In this document: piece after piece, positions 37,539 through 46,133 of the stretch
Position numbering within the stretch: position 1 is the stretch's first letter
Layout: every line of letters starts with the position of its first letter
Assembly (NCBI RefSeq): GCF_001425785.1
Contig: NZ_LMDI01000001.1
Coordinates: 294,865 to 358,864, forward strand
Reading direction: 5' to 3'
Length of the DNA stretch: 64,000 bases
Source of the DNA: Rhizobacter sp. Root1221
GTDB taxonomy: Bacteria > Pseudomonadota > Gammaproteobacteria > Burkholderiales > Burkholderiaceae_C
The notes under the pieces: model-generated
Database searches by the model: none
Told to the model about the DNA's origin: nothing
The model's input: the letters and a program-made list of their open reading frames with translations, nothing else
Program-made: the position numbers and the translations under genes

Positions 37539-37745
37539 ATGTCCAATGATCACGACACCTTCGACCTCACCTCGGACGAGCTCGAAGCACTGAAGCGCCT
37601 CGAGCAGGACGTGGCGCAGATCGACACCGGCTTGCAGGCCGAACCGTCCCACCGGCTGGTGGCCCTGGGGTTCGTCACGTGCACGGCCAGTGGCGCGCCA
37701 GCGCTGACGGCGCGCGGGCTTGCCCTCGTGCGGCACCGGCCGTGA
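37539..37745 (+). CDS. Small hypothetical protein
   Basis: The 68-residue acidic protein starts MSNDHDTFDLTSDELEALKRLEQDV. It has a short C-terminal part HRLVALGFVTCTASGAPALTARGLALV that looks like a small winged-helix or beta-hairpin unit. A weak ribosome binding site (CTGGAG) stands five bases before the ATG; a longer in-frame start would run through the GTCGTT repeat and is unlikely. Codon use is typical of the genome. No family was recognised. It is convergent with the glutathione transferase gene (13-base gap). Confidence 0.6.
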   Translation: MSNDHDTFDLTSDELEALKRLEQDVAQIDTGLQAEPSHRLVALGFVTCTASGAPALTARGLALVRHRP

Positions 37746-37758
37746 GGGCCAGCGGCAG

Positions 37759-38457
37759 TCAGCGGCGGGCGTATTGCTGGCTGCCGAACAACGCCTCGCG
37801 GGCGCGATCGTCTGTCAGCGGGCGGGCGTTCGACTGGGTGGACAGCACTTCCACCGCACGCTTCACGGCGGGGCGGGCGGCGATCTCGTCGAACCAGCCC
37901 TTGAGGTGCGGGAAGTCGGACCAGTCGATGCCCTGGTTCTTCCACGAACGCAGCCACGGGAAGACGGCGATGTCGGCGATGGAAAATGCGCCGCCGCCGA
38001 TGTACTTCGACTTCGACAGGCGCTTGTCCATCACGCCGTACAGGCGCTTGGCTTCGTTCGTGTAGCGGTCGATCGCGTACCCGATCTTCTCGGGGGCATA
38101 GATGCGGAAATGATGGGCCTGGCCGAGCATGGGGCCCACGCCGCCCATCTGGAACATCAGCCACTGCAGCACCTCGTACCGGGCGGTCACGCCGTCAGGG
38201 AGGAGCTTGCCCGTCTTGCCCGACAGGTACAGGAGGATGGCGCCGGATTCGAACAGCGAAATGGGCTCGCCTTCCGGTCCCTCGGGGTCTACGATGGCAG
38301 GTATCTTGTTGTTGGGGCTGATGGAGAGGAATTCAGGTTTGAACTGATCGCCGGTGCCGATGTTGACCGGGTGGGCCCGATAGGGCAGCCCACACTCCTC
38401 CAGCATGATGTGAACCTTGTGCCCGTTGGGGGTGGGCCACGAATACACTTCGATCAT
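37759..38457 (-). CDS. Glutathione S-transferase-like disulfide-bond oxidoreductase (YfcG/YghU type)
   Basis: The 232-residue cytoplasmic protein has an N-terminal thioredoxin-fold domain (about 1-85) with TPNGHKVHIMLEECGLPY and PNNKIPAIVD. The glutathione-binding SLFESGAILLYL carries the conserved Glu-Ser. A helical C-terminal domain follows (GGGAFSIADIAVFPWLRSW). The TPNG active-site segment without catalytic Cys is that of nu-class enzymes, which reduce disulfides with two glutathiones. Divergent from the next gene with a 62-base gap. Confidence 0.88.
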   Translation of the reverse strand: MIEVYSWPTPNGHKVHIMLEECGLPYRAHPVNIGTGDQFKPEFLSISPNNKIPAIVDPEGPEGEPISLFESGAILLYLSGKTGKLLPDGVTARYEVLQWLMFQMGGVGPMLGQAHHFRIYAPEKIGYAIDRYTNEAKRLYGVMDKRLSKSKYIGGGAFSIADIAVFPWLRSWKNQGIDWSDFPHLKGWFDEIAARPAVKRAVEVLSTQSNARPLTDDRAREALFGSQQYARR

Positions 38458-38519
38458 TCTTGGGTCTCCTCGGACACGCCGTGTGCCACCTGCACCACTC
38501 TAGATGAAGCCGACATTTC

Positions 38520-39269
38520 ATGCTTGACGCATTCAAACGTCTGATCACCCGCAAGCCTGCCGAGCCCGAGTGGCCCGAGGTGGCGGCTTGGGCCCAACGT
38601 CAGCAGCTCGGATTCAAGCGTGTGCGCGACGAAGGTGGCGGTTTCGTGCTCGACGGCACCACCGACGGCAAGCCGTGGCGCCTCGAATGGGGCCCCCCGC
38701 AGCGCCAGTACATCGAAGGCCACGAACTTCGCGTCCGCATGGAACTGGGCCTGTCGCCCAACCTGCAGATGCTGGTGCTGACCCAGTCGCTCTTCGAGGC
38801 CCTCGAGCGCAGCGCGTTCGAGAGCTTCACCGAAAGCACGCAGACCGTGATCGACGGCAATACGCCCGAGGAAATGCGCTGGCTCGTGATGTTCCCGAAG
38901 GCCTCCGTGAAGGCATGCAAGACGGTGCGCTCACGCTTTCATTTCACGGGTGGCACGGCCGCCGATGCCGAACGCTGGGTGGAAGGGCCGCTTGCCGAAC
39001 AGCTCGAAAAGGCCGACCTCGGCTTCCTCGCCTCACAACCGCCGTTCGTGCTGATGACCCTGCGCGGTCGGGTGTACCTGCGCATGCAGCTGGCCGACCC
39101 CGATCCCCAGGCCCTCGCGGGCGTCGTGGCACTGTTCCGGTGTGCCGTGACGCAGGCGGTGCGCGTGGCGGCCACGGTGACGGAAGACGAGCCGGCGGCG
39201 CCCGACTGGAGCAACAGCGGGTCCACCGCGTGGCAGACGCTCGGGCCCGACGAGCCCAAGCAGCCCTGA
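38520..39269 (+). CDS. Conserved hypothetical protein
   Basis: The 249-residue protein has no signal peptide or membrane segment. It starts MLDAFKRLITRKPAEPEWPEVAAWAQ and contains GFVLDGTTDGKPWRLEWGPPQRQYI, a beta-rich region. Near the middle is LNLQML-like hydrophobic sequence (LSPNLQMLVLTQSLFEALE), and the C-terminus is Trp/Pro-containing. I do not recognise a domain. Codon use and the preceding gap support a real gene. It is convergent with the phosphotransferase gene (10-base gap), so no operon context informs its role. Confidence 0.7.
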   Translation: MLDAFKRLITRKPAEPEWPEVAAWAQRQQLGFKRVRDEGGGFVLDGTTDGKPWRLEWGPPQRQYIEGHELRVRMELGLSPNLQMLVLTQSLFEALERSAFESFTESTQTVIDGNTPEEMRWLVMFPKASVKACKTVRSRFHFTGGTAADAERWVEGPLAEQLEKADLGFLASQPPFVLMTLRGRVYLRMQLADPDPQALAGVVALFRCAVTQAVRVAATVTEDEPAAPDWSNSGSTAWQTLGPDEPKQP

Positions 39270-39279
39270 CGTCAGTCGC

Positions 39280-40338
39280 TCAGGCGCCTTGCGCACTTTG
39301 CGCGATGTGCCAGCCCATCTCGGCCAGCGGCCGCGCCGCCGCCGCCGCGTGGCGCGCCTCCGGGTGGGCCGCCGTGCCATCCTCGACCCGTTTCGCGATG
39401 CCCTGCAGGATGCCGGCCATGCGGAACAGGTTGTAGGCGAGGTAGAAGTTCCACTCAGCGAGCAGGCCGTCCACGTCGGCACGGCCGCTGCGGGCGCAGT
39501 ATTGGCGCAGGTAGGCTTCTTCCGGCGGGATGCCCAGGCCTTCCAGGTCCACGCCACCGAGGCCGCGAAAGAGCGCCGGTTCGATGCGCCAGGCCATGCA
39601 GTGGTAGCTGAAGTCGGCCAGCGGGTGCCCGAGCGTGGACAGCTCCCAGTCGAGCAGGGCGATGGCGCGCGGTTCGGTGGGGTGGAACATCAGGTTGTCG
39701 AGGCGGTAGTCGCCATGGACGATGGCCACCTGGCCGTCGTCGCGTGCGCTCGCCGGCAGGTGGCCTGGCAACCAGGCCGCCAGGTGGTCCATCGCCGGGA
39801 TGGGTGTCGTGATCGAGGCCAGGTACTGCTTGTGCCAGCGGGCGATCTGCCGCTCGAAGTAGTTGCCGGGGCGCCCGTAGTCGGCCAGGCCCACGGCCTG
39901 CACGTCCACCGCATGCAACGCCGCGATCACGCGGTTCATGTCGTCATAGAGGCTGGCGCGGCCGGCCGGCTCGAAGCCGGGCAGGGCGGGGTCCCACAGC
40001 ACGCGGCCGTCGAGGAACTCCATCACGTAGAACGCACGGCCGATGACCGACTCGTCGTCGCACAGCAGGTGCATCCGCGGCACGGGCACTGCGCTGCCTG
40101 ACAGCGCGGACATCACTCGGAACTCCCGCTCGATGGCATGGGCCGACGGCAGCAGGCGCGCCACCGGACCCGGCTTGCTGCGCATCACCCACGACCCGGT
40201 GGGCGTGCGCAGGCGGTAGGTGGGATTCGATTGGCCGCCCTTGAACCCCTCGACCGTGAGCGGGCCTTCGAGGCCGGGCAGGCGGGGCGCCAGGTAGGCC
40301 GCGAGGGCGGCCACGTGTTCGGCCGACAAGGTGTGCAT
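39280..40338 (-). CDS. Phosphotransferase family protein (APH fold, ACAD10-like)
   Basis: The 352-residue soluble kinase-like protein of the aminoglycoside phosphotransferase fold has an N-lobe with GGQSNPTYRL (nucleotide loop) and the catalytic loop VAIVHGDYRLDNLMFH. The metal-binding ALLDWELSTLGHPLADFSYH follows. This clade is usually found with acyl-CoA dehydrogenases and fatty acid catabolism. The next genes upstream, a Crp/Fnr regulator (16-base gap) and an enoyl-CoA hydratase, agree with that context. The substrate is unknown; antibiotic resistance is not implied. Confidence 0.87.
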   Translation of the reverse strand: MHTLSAEHVAALAAYLAPRLPGLEGPLTVEGFKGGQSNPTYRLRTPTGSWVMRSKPGPVARLLPSAHAIEREFRVMSALSGSAVPVPRMHLLCDDESVIGRAFYVMEFLDGRVLWDPALPGFEPAGRASLYDDMNRVIAALHAVDVQAVGLADYGRPGNYFERQIARWHKQYLASITTPIPAMDHLAAWLPGHLPASARDDGQVAIVHGDYRLDNLMFHPTEPRAIALLDWELSTLGHPLADFSYHCMAWRIEPALFRGLGGVDLEGLGIPPEEAYLRQYCARSGRADVDGLLAEWNFYLAYNLFRMAGILQGIAKRVEDGTAAHPEARHAAAAARPLAEMGWHIAQSAQGA

Positions 40339-40354
40339 GGCGGGCCCCGGTTTT

Positions 40355-41065
40355 TCAGAGGTGGGGTTCGGAAAACGCGAGCAGCTTTTCCTTTGACAGC
40401 ACGACGAGGCGGGTGGGTTCGATGCGCAGGGCGCCTTCCCGCTCGAAGTTCTTGAGTTCCTGGTTCACGCGCTGGCGCGACGCGCCCAGCAGTTGCGCGA
40501 GGTCTTCCTGGGCGAGTTGCAGGCCGATGCGGATCTCCTCGCCCTCGTTGATGCCATAGCTGCGCGCGAGGATCAGCAGCTGCTTGGCCAGGCGCGCGGC
40601 GAGCGGCATGGTGTTGAGGTCCTGGACGAGGTCGTACATCAGGCGCAGCCGGCGGCAGTTGAGGTGCAACAGGGCGTCGTACAGCTCCACGTGTTGCGAC
40701 AGCAGGTCCTTGAAATCGGCCTTGCGCACCACGAGCAGCGTGGTCTCGCCATGGGCGTTGGAATCGTGCGTTCGGGGCAGGCCGTCGAACAGGGCCATGT
40801 CGCCGAACCAGACCCCCGGTTCCACGTAGGTCAGCGTGATCTGCTTGCCCGACAGGGACACCGAACTGACCCGCACCGCGCCCTTGGCGACACCGCACCA
40901 CCAGTCGGCGGATTCACCGCGCGTGGAGAGCAGGGCGCCGTCGGCCAGCCGGCGGACGATCGAGCGCGACAGGATGGCATCGCGCAGGGGTTGCGACAAC
41001 CTGGAGAACCAGCCGCCCGAGTCGATGTTGTGTCGCTCGTCGGGTGTGAGAACGGGGGTGTGCAT
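40355..41065 (-). CDS. Crp/Fnr-family transcriptional regulator
   Basis: The 236-residue protein has a cyclic-nucleotide-binding-type beta barrel at about 20-135 (ADGALLSTRGESADWWCGVAKGAVRV, EPGVWFGDMALFDG). The dimer helix follows, then a C-terminal Crp-type HTH with LAQEDLAQLLGASRQRVNQELKNFEREGAL. No Fnr-type cysteine cluster is seen, and a ligand cannot be named. The ATG at 41065 gives normal length. It lies between the enoyl-CoA hydratase gene (22-base gap) and the phosphotransferase gene, and probably belongs to their transcript. Confidence 0.88.
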   Translation of the reverse strand: MHTPVLTPDERHNIDSGGWFSRLSQPLRDAILSRSIVRRLADGALLSTRGESADWWCGVAKGAVRVSSVSLSGKQITLTYVEPGVWFGDMALFDGLPRTHDSNAHGETTLLVVRKADFKDLLSQHVELYDALLHLNCRRLRLMYDLVQDLNTMPLAARLAKQLLILARSYGINEGEEIRIGLQLAQEDLAQLLGASRQRVNQELKNFEREGALRIEPTRLVVLSKEKLLAFSEPHL

Positions 41066-41087
41066 GGGACGGGTCTCTGGCGCAGGG

Positions 41088-41867
41088 TTACTCGAACGCG
41101 GGCGGGCGCTTGGCCGCGAAGGCCGCCAGCCCTTCGGCGGTGTTGGGGTGGGCGAGGTTCTCCAGGAACTGGGTGCGCTCGAGCGCGGCCTGTTGGGCGA
41201 GCGTGCGCTGCGGCCACTGGTTGACGAGGTCCTTCGCACTGGCGATGGCATTGGGGGCGCAGGCCGCCAGGCGGTCCGCCACCTCGAGGGCCTTCGCGAA
41301 TGCCTGGCCGCTGTCGGTGACCCAGTTGACGAGGCCCAGGGCCTGCAGCTCGGCGACGGGCACCGGTTCACCGAGCCAGATCCACTGCAGCACCCGGCCG
41401 CGTGGCAGGCGCTGCATCAGCTGCCAGGTGATCCCGCCGTCGGGGGACAGCCCGATGCGGCCGTAAGACAACACCAGGCGGGCGTCGGCGGCCGCCACCA
41501 CCAGGTCGCACGCGAGCGCCAGCGAGAACCCGCCCCCGGCTGCGGCTCCCTCGACGGCGGCGATGACCGGCTTCGGGCACACACGCAGTGCCTCCACGAA
41601 GTCGTGGAAGGCCTGCAGTGTCTGGCCTTGGGCGTCGGGAGCCGCGTCGCGGTTGTGCCTGAGGCGCGAGACGTTGCCGCCAGCGCTGAAGTGGCCGCCG
41701 TCACCTCGAAGCACGATGGCCCGCACGCCGGGGTCGGATTCGGCGACCCCGAGCGCCTCGATGCCCGCCGCGTAGACCTGATCCGACAGGCTGTTGCGCG
41801 AGGCCGGGTCGCTGATGGTGAGGACCAGCGTGCTGCCGCGGCGTTCGGTGTGCAGTTCAGAGGACAT
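41088..41867 (-). CDS. Enoyl-CoA hydratase/isomerase family protein
   Basis: The 259-residue crotonase-fold enzyme has LRGDGGHFSAGGNVSRL, the first oxyanion-hole segment. KPVIAAVEGAAAGGGFSLALACDLVVAA contains the second. RLVLSYGRIGLSPDGGITW lies where the catalytic acids of hydratases occur; one Glu position reads Asp or Gly, so isomerase or other activity is also possible. It is the first gene of a three-gene leftward unit with the Crp/Fnr regulator and the phosphotransferase. Divergent from the FimV-like gene. Confidence 0.88.
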   Translation of the reverse strand: MSSELHTERRGSTLVLTISDPASRNSLSDQVYAAGIEALGVAESDPGVRAIVLRGDGGHFSAGGNVSRLRHNRDAAPDAQGQTLQAFHDFVEALRVCPKPVIAAVEGAAAGGGFSLALACDLVVAAADARLVLSYGRIGLSPDGGITWQLMQRLPRGRVLQWIWLGEPVPVAELQALGLVNWVTDSGQAFAKALEVADRLAACAPNAIASAKDLVNQWPQRTLAQQAALERTQFLENLAHPNTAEGLAAFAAKRPPAFE

Positions 41868-42001
41868 GGGCGCTCGGACAGCAGGGAATGGGGTGTGCGG
41901 ATTGTGTCACGCGGCATGCAGGGGCATGCAGGCATACCGGCGAAGGGCATTGTTCCGTTCACTTCGTGCTAGAGTCAATTTTCCTACCAGCACGCGCACG
42001 A

Positions 42002-43939
42002 ATGCAGAGACCCCTGATCCTGTCGCCCCTCGTTCTCGCGCTCTCGCTTCATGCGGGCCACGCGATGGCGCTGGGGTTCGGCAAGGTCTCCGGCACCACC
42101 GCGCTGGGCTATCCGCTCAGCTTCTCGGTGAGCCTCCGACTGGACGCCGCGGACGCCCTCGAACCCGGTTGCGTGGCCGCCGACGTGATGGTCGGTGACC
42201 GGCCGTTGCATGGCGACCAGGTGCGAGCGCGGTTGGTCCGCGTGGGGTCGAGCGGCGAACGCCGCATCCGGGTCACCACCACGGTCGCCATCGACGAGCC
42301 CACCCTGTCGGTCACTGTCCGGGCCGGCTGCCCGGCGCAGATCACCCGCAGCTTCGTGGTTTTTGCGGACCCGCCCCACACGCTTGCCCGCGCTGGCGAC
42401 CCCGAAACCGACGCTGCCGCCGACGACGTCGACGTCGACGTCGACGTGCGCGCCACCTCGCCGCTGGCCTCGGCCGTGCCCGAGGCGCCGGCCCGAGCCG
42501 CCTCACGCCCGGGGCGGCCAGCGCCCGCCGAGCGCCGGGATGCAGCCGCCGCGCCGGCTGCCGCCGCGACACCCACGGCCTCCCGCCGCGCCCGGGCAGC
42601 GCCGCCGCCCCCGCCGGTGGCACGCACACCGCGGTCCGTGCTGCAGCTCGATCCGCTCGAGGACGAGGAACTGAGCCAGCCAGCGCTGCGCATGAGTTCC
42701 GAATTGAGTGTCCCCCGCGAGGCGAGCGGTGTGGGCACCGCGCCCGTGGACCCCGAAGCGGGTCAACCGGTGTCCGGCCTGGCACGGCTGAAGTCGCTCG
42801 AGGCCTCGGTGCAGCAGTTGCGCGACAACGAGCTCGCGAAGGAGCGCGCCCTGAACGCCATGCAGGCACAGATGCAGGCGGCCGAACGCGAGCGTTATGC
42901 GAACCCGGTCACCTACACGCTCGCCGGCCTGTGCGCCGCGCTCGCGCTGGGCCTGGCGGCGGTCCTCTGGCTGCGCCGCCGCGATCGCCAGCAGGCCGAA
43001 TGGTGGGCGGCGGCCGCCGCCGCCGAAAGCGGTGCCGAGAAACCGGCGGTGGTGCCCGCCGCACCCGAGGCGGACACCGCCAAGGTGTCGGCCCCCATGC
43101 CCCCGGCGGTCCTGCCTCCGGCGCCGCCTCCGCCGTTGCGTGCGCCGGCCCGACCGGTCGAGGCCCACGTGGCGCGCAACGATGCCAGCACGGACGTGGT
43201 GGCCAACGAACCCCGCCGCCCCATGTCGGCCGAGGAACTGATCGACCTCGAACAGCAGGTCGAGTTTTTCGTGGTGCTCGGCCAGGACGACGCCGCCATC
43301 GACCTGCTGATGGGGCATGTGCGCAGCACGAGCGGCGTCAGCCCGCTGCCGTACCTGAAGCTCCTCGAGATCTACCGGCGCCGCGAGGAACGCGAACCCT
43401 ACGAACGCATCCGCGAGCGGTTCAACCGCCGCTTCAATGCCTACGCGCCCGAATGGGGTGTGGACCCCGAGACGGGCCTTGACCTGGCCGGCTACCCCGA
43501 GGTGCTGCAGCGCGTACAGGGCATCTGGGAGATGCCGTCCATGGCGATGGAGTTGCTCGACACGCAGCTGTTCCGCCGTGACGCCGGCCCCACGTTCGAC
43601 GTGCCGGCCTACCGCGAACTGCTGTTCCTCTACGGCATCGCCCGCGACCTGGCTGAGCGCGACCTGCCGTCGGCCGGCGTGGACCTGCTGCTGCCGTTCG
43701 GCGACGACGAGGTGTCGCCCAGCATCAGCGCGGTGGTGTCCCGTCTGGCAGACGACGAGGCGAACGATCTCGAGGTGGACCGGATCACGCTCGACCTCGA
43801 CGTGTCCACCGACCAGCCCCCGAACCTCACCGTCGAGATCCGGCCGGAACCGGATCTCGAACCCGCGCCGGTCCCGGATGACGACGGCCGCGTGCTCGAC
43901 TTCCACATCGACGAGAACGACCTCCCGCCGCGCCGCTGA
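42002..43939 (+). CDS. FimV-like inner-membrane protein
   Basis: The 645-residue protein has a signal-like N-terminus (about 1-24, RPLILSPLVLALSLHAGHA) and a FimV N-terminal beta domain (ALGFGKVSGTTALGYPLSFSVSL). A long Pro/Ala-rich periplasmic stretch and a coiled coil (about 261-296) follow. A TM helix lies at about 303-323 (LAGLCAALALGLAAVLWL). The cytoplasmic part has the FimV/TPR region SAEELIDLEQQVEFFVVLGQDDAAIDLL. No LysM domain is seen. FimV-type proteins organise type IV pili and polar assemblies. This copy stands apart from asd-truA, the usual fimV place, so it may be a paralogue. Confidence 0.82.
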   Translation: MQRPLILSPLVLALSLHAGHAMALGFGKVSGTTALGYPLSFSVSLRLDAADALEPGCVAADVMVGDRPLHGDQVRARLVRVGSSGERRIRVTTTVAIDEPTLSVTVRAGCPAQITRSFVVFADPPHTLARAGDPETDAAADDVDVDVDVRATSPLASAVPEAPARAASRPGRPAPAERRDAAAAPAAAATPTASRRARAAPPPPPVARTPRSVLQLDPLEDEELSQPALRMSSELSVPREASGVGTAPVDPEAGQPVSGLARLKSLEASVQQLRDNELAKERALNAMQAQMQAAERERYANPVTYTLAGLCAALALGLAAVLWLRRRDRQQAEWWAAAAAAESGAEKPAVVPAAPEADTAKVSAPMPPAVLPPAPPPPLRAPARPVEAHVARNDASTDVVANEPRRPMSAEELIDLEQQVEFFVVLGQDDAAIDLLMGHVRSTSGVSPLPYLKLLEIYRRREEREPYERIRERFNRRFNAYAPEWGVDPETGLDLAGYPEVLQRVQGIWEMPSMAMELLDTQLFRRDAGPTFDVPAYRELLFLYGIARDLAERDLPSAGVDLLLPFGDDEVSPSISAVVSRLADDEANDLEVDRITLDLDVSTDQPPNLTVEIRPEPDLEPAPVPDDDGRVLDFHIDENDLPPRR

Positions 43940-43945
43940 GGCCGG

Positions 43946-45094
43946 TCAGAGCGCGGCCAGGCGGTCCAGGGCCAGCTGCAGCGTCTCGTCGCGTTTGGCG
44001 AAGCAGAAGCGGGCGAGCCGCTGGTCCCGGCCATCGGCGTAGAACGCGGCCAGCGGGATGGCGGCCACCCCCACCTCGGTGGTGAGCCAGCGGCAGAAGG
44101 CCTCTTCCGGCAGGTCGCTCGCGGCCGAATAGTCGACACATTGGAAATAGCTGCCCTGGCTGGGCAGCAGCGTGAGCCGCGTGCGCGCCAGCCCGGCGCG
44201 GAACAGGTCGCGCTTGCGCTGGTAGAAGGCCGGGAGGCCCAGGTAGGGGGCGGGGTCGGCGAGGTACTGCGCCAAGGCGTGCTGCATGGGGGTGTTCACC
44301 GTGAACACATTGAACTGGTGCACCTTGCGGAATTCCGCCGACAGCGCCGCGGGTGCTGCCACGTAACCCACCTTCCAGCCGGTCACGTGGAAGGTCTTGC
44401 CAAAGCTCGACACCACCACGCTGCGGGCCGCCAGTTCGGGATGGCGCGAGACGCTCTCGTGCTGCTGGCCATCGAACACCATGTGTTCGTACACCTCGTC
44501 GGCGATCACCAGCACGCCGGTGTTGCGCACCACGGCGGCGAGTTCGGCCATGTCGCCGGCCGTCCACACGCTGGCGCTCGGGTTGTGCGGCGTGTTGACG
44601 AGGATCGCGCGCGTGCGCGGGGTCATGGCGCGGCGGATCGCGTCGAAGTCGGGGCGGAAGGTGCGTGCGGTGAGCGGCACGTGCACGGCCCGCGCACCGG
44701 CGAGCACGATGTTGGGCTCGTAGCTGTCGTAGCAGGGGTCGAGCACGATCACGTCGTCGCCGGGGTGCACCAGCGCGAGGATCGTGGTCAGGATGGCCTG
44801 GGTGGCGCCGGCGGTGATGGTGACCTCCGTGCCGGGGTCGTAGCGGTGCCCGTACAGGCGCTCGATCTTCGCCGCGACCGCCTCGCGCAGCGCCGGCACG
44901 CCCGCCATCGGCGGGTACTGGTTGTGGCCGGCACGCATCGCGGCCGTCACGGCGTCCACCAGCGCGGGGTCGCAGTCGAAGTCGGGGAAGCCCTGGCCGA
45001 GGTTGACTGCGCCATGCTGGGCGGCCAGCGCCGACATCACGGTGAAGATGGTGGTGCCCACCTGCGGCAGGCGGCTGTCGATCGAGGGTGTCAT
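43946..45094 (-). CDS. PLP-dependent aminotransferase, probable methionine aminotransferase (YbdL-like)
   Basis: The 382-residue fold-type I enzyme has VNLGQGFPDFDCDP at the start and the cofactor-contacting NTPHNPSASVW. VIADEVYEHMVFDG carries the Asp and Tyr that bind PLP, and SSFGKTFHVTGWKVGY contains the catalytic Lys. The segment HQFNVFTVNTPMQHALAQYL is typical of methionine/kynurenine aminotransferases. Its start lies four bases after the stop of a CysB-family regulator gene, which suggests a sulfur amino acid role. The FimV-like gene ends six bases before its stop (convergent). Confidence 0.88.
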   Translation of the reverse strand: MTPSIDSRLPQVGTTIFTVMSALAAQHGAVNLGQGFPDFDCDPALVDAVTAAMRAGHNQYPPMAGVPALREAVAAKIERLYGHRYDPGTEVTITAGATQAILTTILALVHPGDDVIVLDPCYDSYEPNIVLAGARAVHVPLTARTFRPDFDAIRRAMTPRTRAILVNTPHNPSASVWTAGDMAELAAVVRNTGVLVIADEVYEHMVFDGQQHESVSRHPELAARSVVVSSFGKTFHVTGWKVGYVAAPAALSAEFRKVHQFNVFTVNTPMQHALAQYLADPAPYLGLPAFYQRKRDLFRAGLARTRLTLLPSQGSYFQCVDYSAASDLPEEAFCRWLTTEVGVAAIPLAAFYADGRDQRLARFCFAKRDETLQLALDRLAAL

Positions 45095-45098
45095 GGTG

Positions 45099-46046
45099 TC
45101 AGGCGGGGGCGCTCGCGGGCGGTTCACCGCCCATGGCTTGGAGGATGGTGGTGCGGGTGAGGCGGTCGGCCAGCATTTCGGCAAAGGCGAACACGAAGTT
45201 TCGCAGGTAGGCGCCGCGCTTGAAGGCCACGCGCGTGACGTTCTGGCCGAACAGGTGGCCCACTGGCCGCCAGACCAGGTCGCCGCCAGGCGGGTCGTCC
45301 CTTACGGCGGTCTCGGCCAGGATGCCGATGCCGAGGCCGAGCCGCACGTAGGTCTTGATGACGTCGGCGTCGATGGCTTCCAGCACGATGGTGGGCTTGA
45401 GGTTGCCGGCGGCAAACGCCTGGTCCACCCGCGTGCGCCCGCTGAACGACGGGTGGTACGACACGAGGGGCTGCAGGGCCAGGTCTTCGAGGGTCAGGGT
45501 CTCGGCCTGCGACAGCGGGTGGCCGGCCGGCATCACGATCGCGTGCTGCCATTCGTAGCAGGGCAGCGTGACCAGGCCGTCGAAGTCGTTGATGGCCTCG
45601 GTGGCGATGCCGATGTCGGCCACCTCGTCGATCACCATCTGGGCCACCTGCGCGGGCGACCCCTGGTGCAGGCTGATGTTGACCTTCGGGAACTTGCGGC
45701 GCAACTGGGCCACGGGGCCGGGCAGGAAATAGCGGGCCTGGCTGTGGGTGGTGGCGATGGACAGCGTGCCGGCGTCCTGCTTCGAGAATTCCTCGCCGAT
45801 GCGCTTGAGGTTGCCCACCTCGCGCATGATGATCTCGATGGACTTGAGCACCTCGGCGCCTGGCTCGGTGATGCGCCGCAGGCGCTTGCCGTGCCGCGCG
45901 AAGATGTCCACGCCGAGCTCACCCTCCAGCTCGAGGATGGCCTTGGACACCCCCGGCTGCGAGGTGAACAGCGCGCGGGCGGTTTCGGTCAGGTTCAGGT
46001 TGCGCCGGACGGCTTCTTGGACAAACCGGAACTGGTGCAGGTTCAT
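45099..46046 (-). CDS. LysR-type regulator of the CysB family
   Basis: The 315-residue regulator begins MNLHQFRFVQEAVRRNLNLTETARALFTSQPGVSKAILELEGELG, split HTH included, the CysB/Cbl signature. The effector domain has TTHSQARYFLPGPVAQLRRKFP and LGIGILAETAV. Such proteins bind N-acetylserine, sulfate or adenosine phosphosulfate and control sulfur assimilation genes. Here it is the first gene of a unit with the methionine aminotransferase, consistent with sulfur control. Whether it is CysB itself or a paralogue is open. Confidence 0.9.
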   Translation of the reverse strand: MNLHQFRFVQEAVRRNLNLTETARALFTSQPGVSKAILELEGELGVDIFARHGKRLRRITEPGAEVLKSIEIIMREVGNLKRIGEEFSKQDAGTLSIATTHSQARYFLPGPVAQLRRKFPKVNISLHQGSPAQVAQMVIDEVADIGIATEAINDFDGLVTLPCYEWQHAIVMPAGHPLSQAETLTLEDLALQPLVSYHPSFSGRTRVDQAFAAGNLKPTIVLEAIDADVIKTYVRLGLGIGILAETAVRDDPPGGDLVWRPVGHLFGQNVTRVAFKRGAYLRNFVFAFAEMLADRLTRTTILQAMGGEPPASAPA

Positions 46047-46133
46047 ATTCCAGGGCGAGGTGCGGCGATGCCCTGATTATTCCACTTTGCGTCTAAGAGT
46101 TCGTCCGTAAATCATGTCGATCTTCAGCGGCGC

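Noticed and set aside
39280-40338. Aminoglycoside resistance phosphotransferase
   Set aside because: The kinase fold is shared, but the sequence type and its enoyl-CoA hydratase neighbourhood fit the ACAD10-like metabolic branch.
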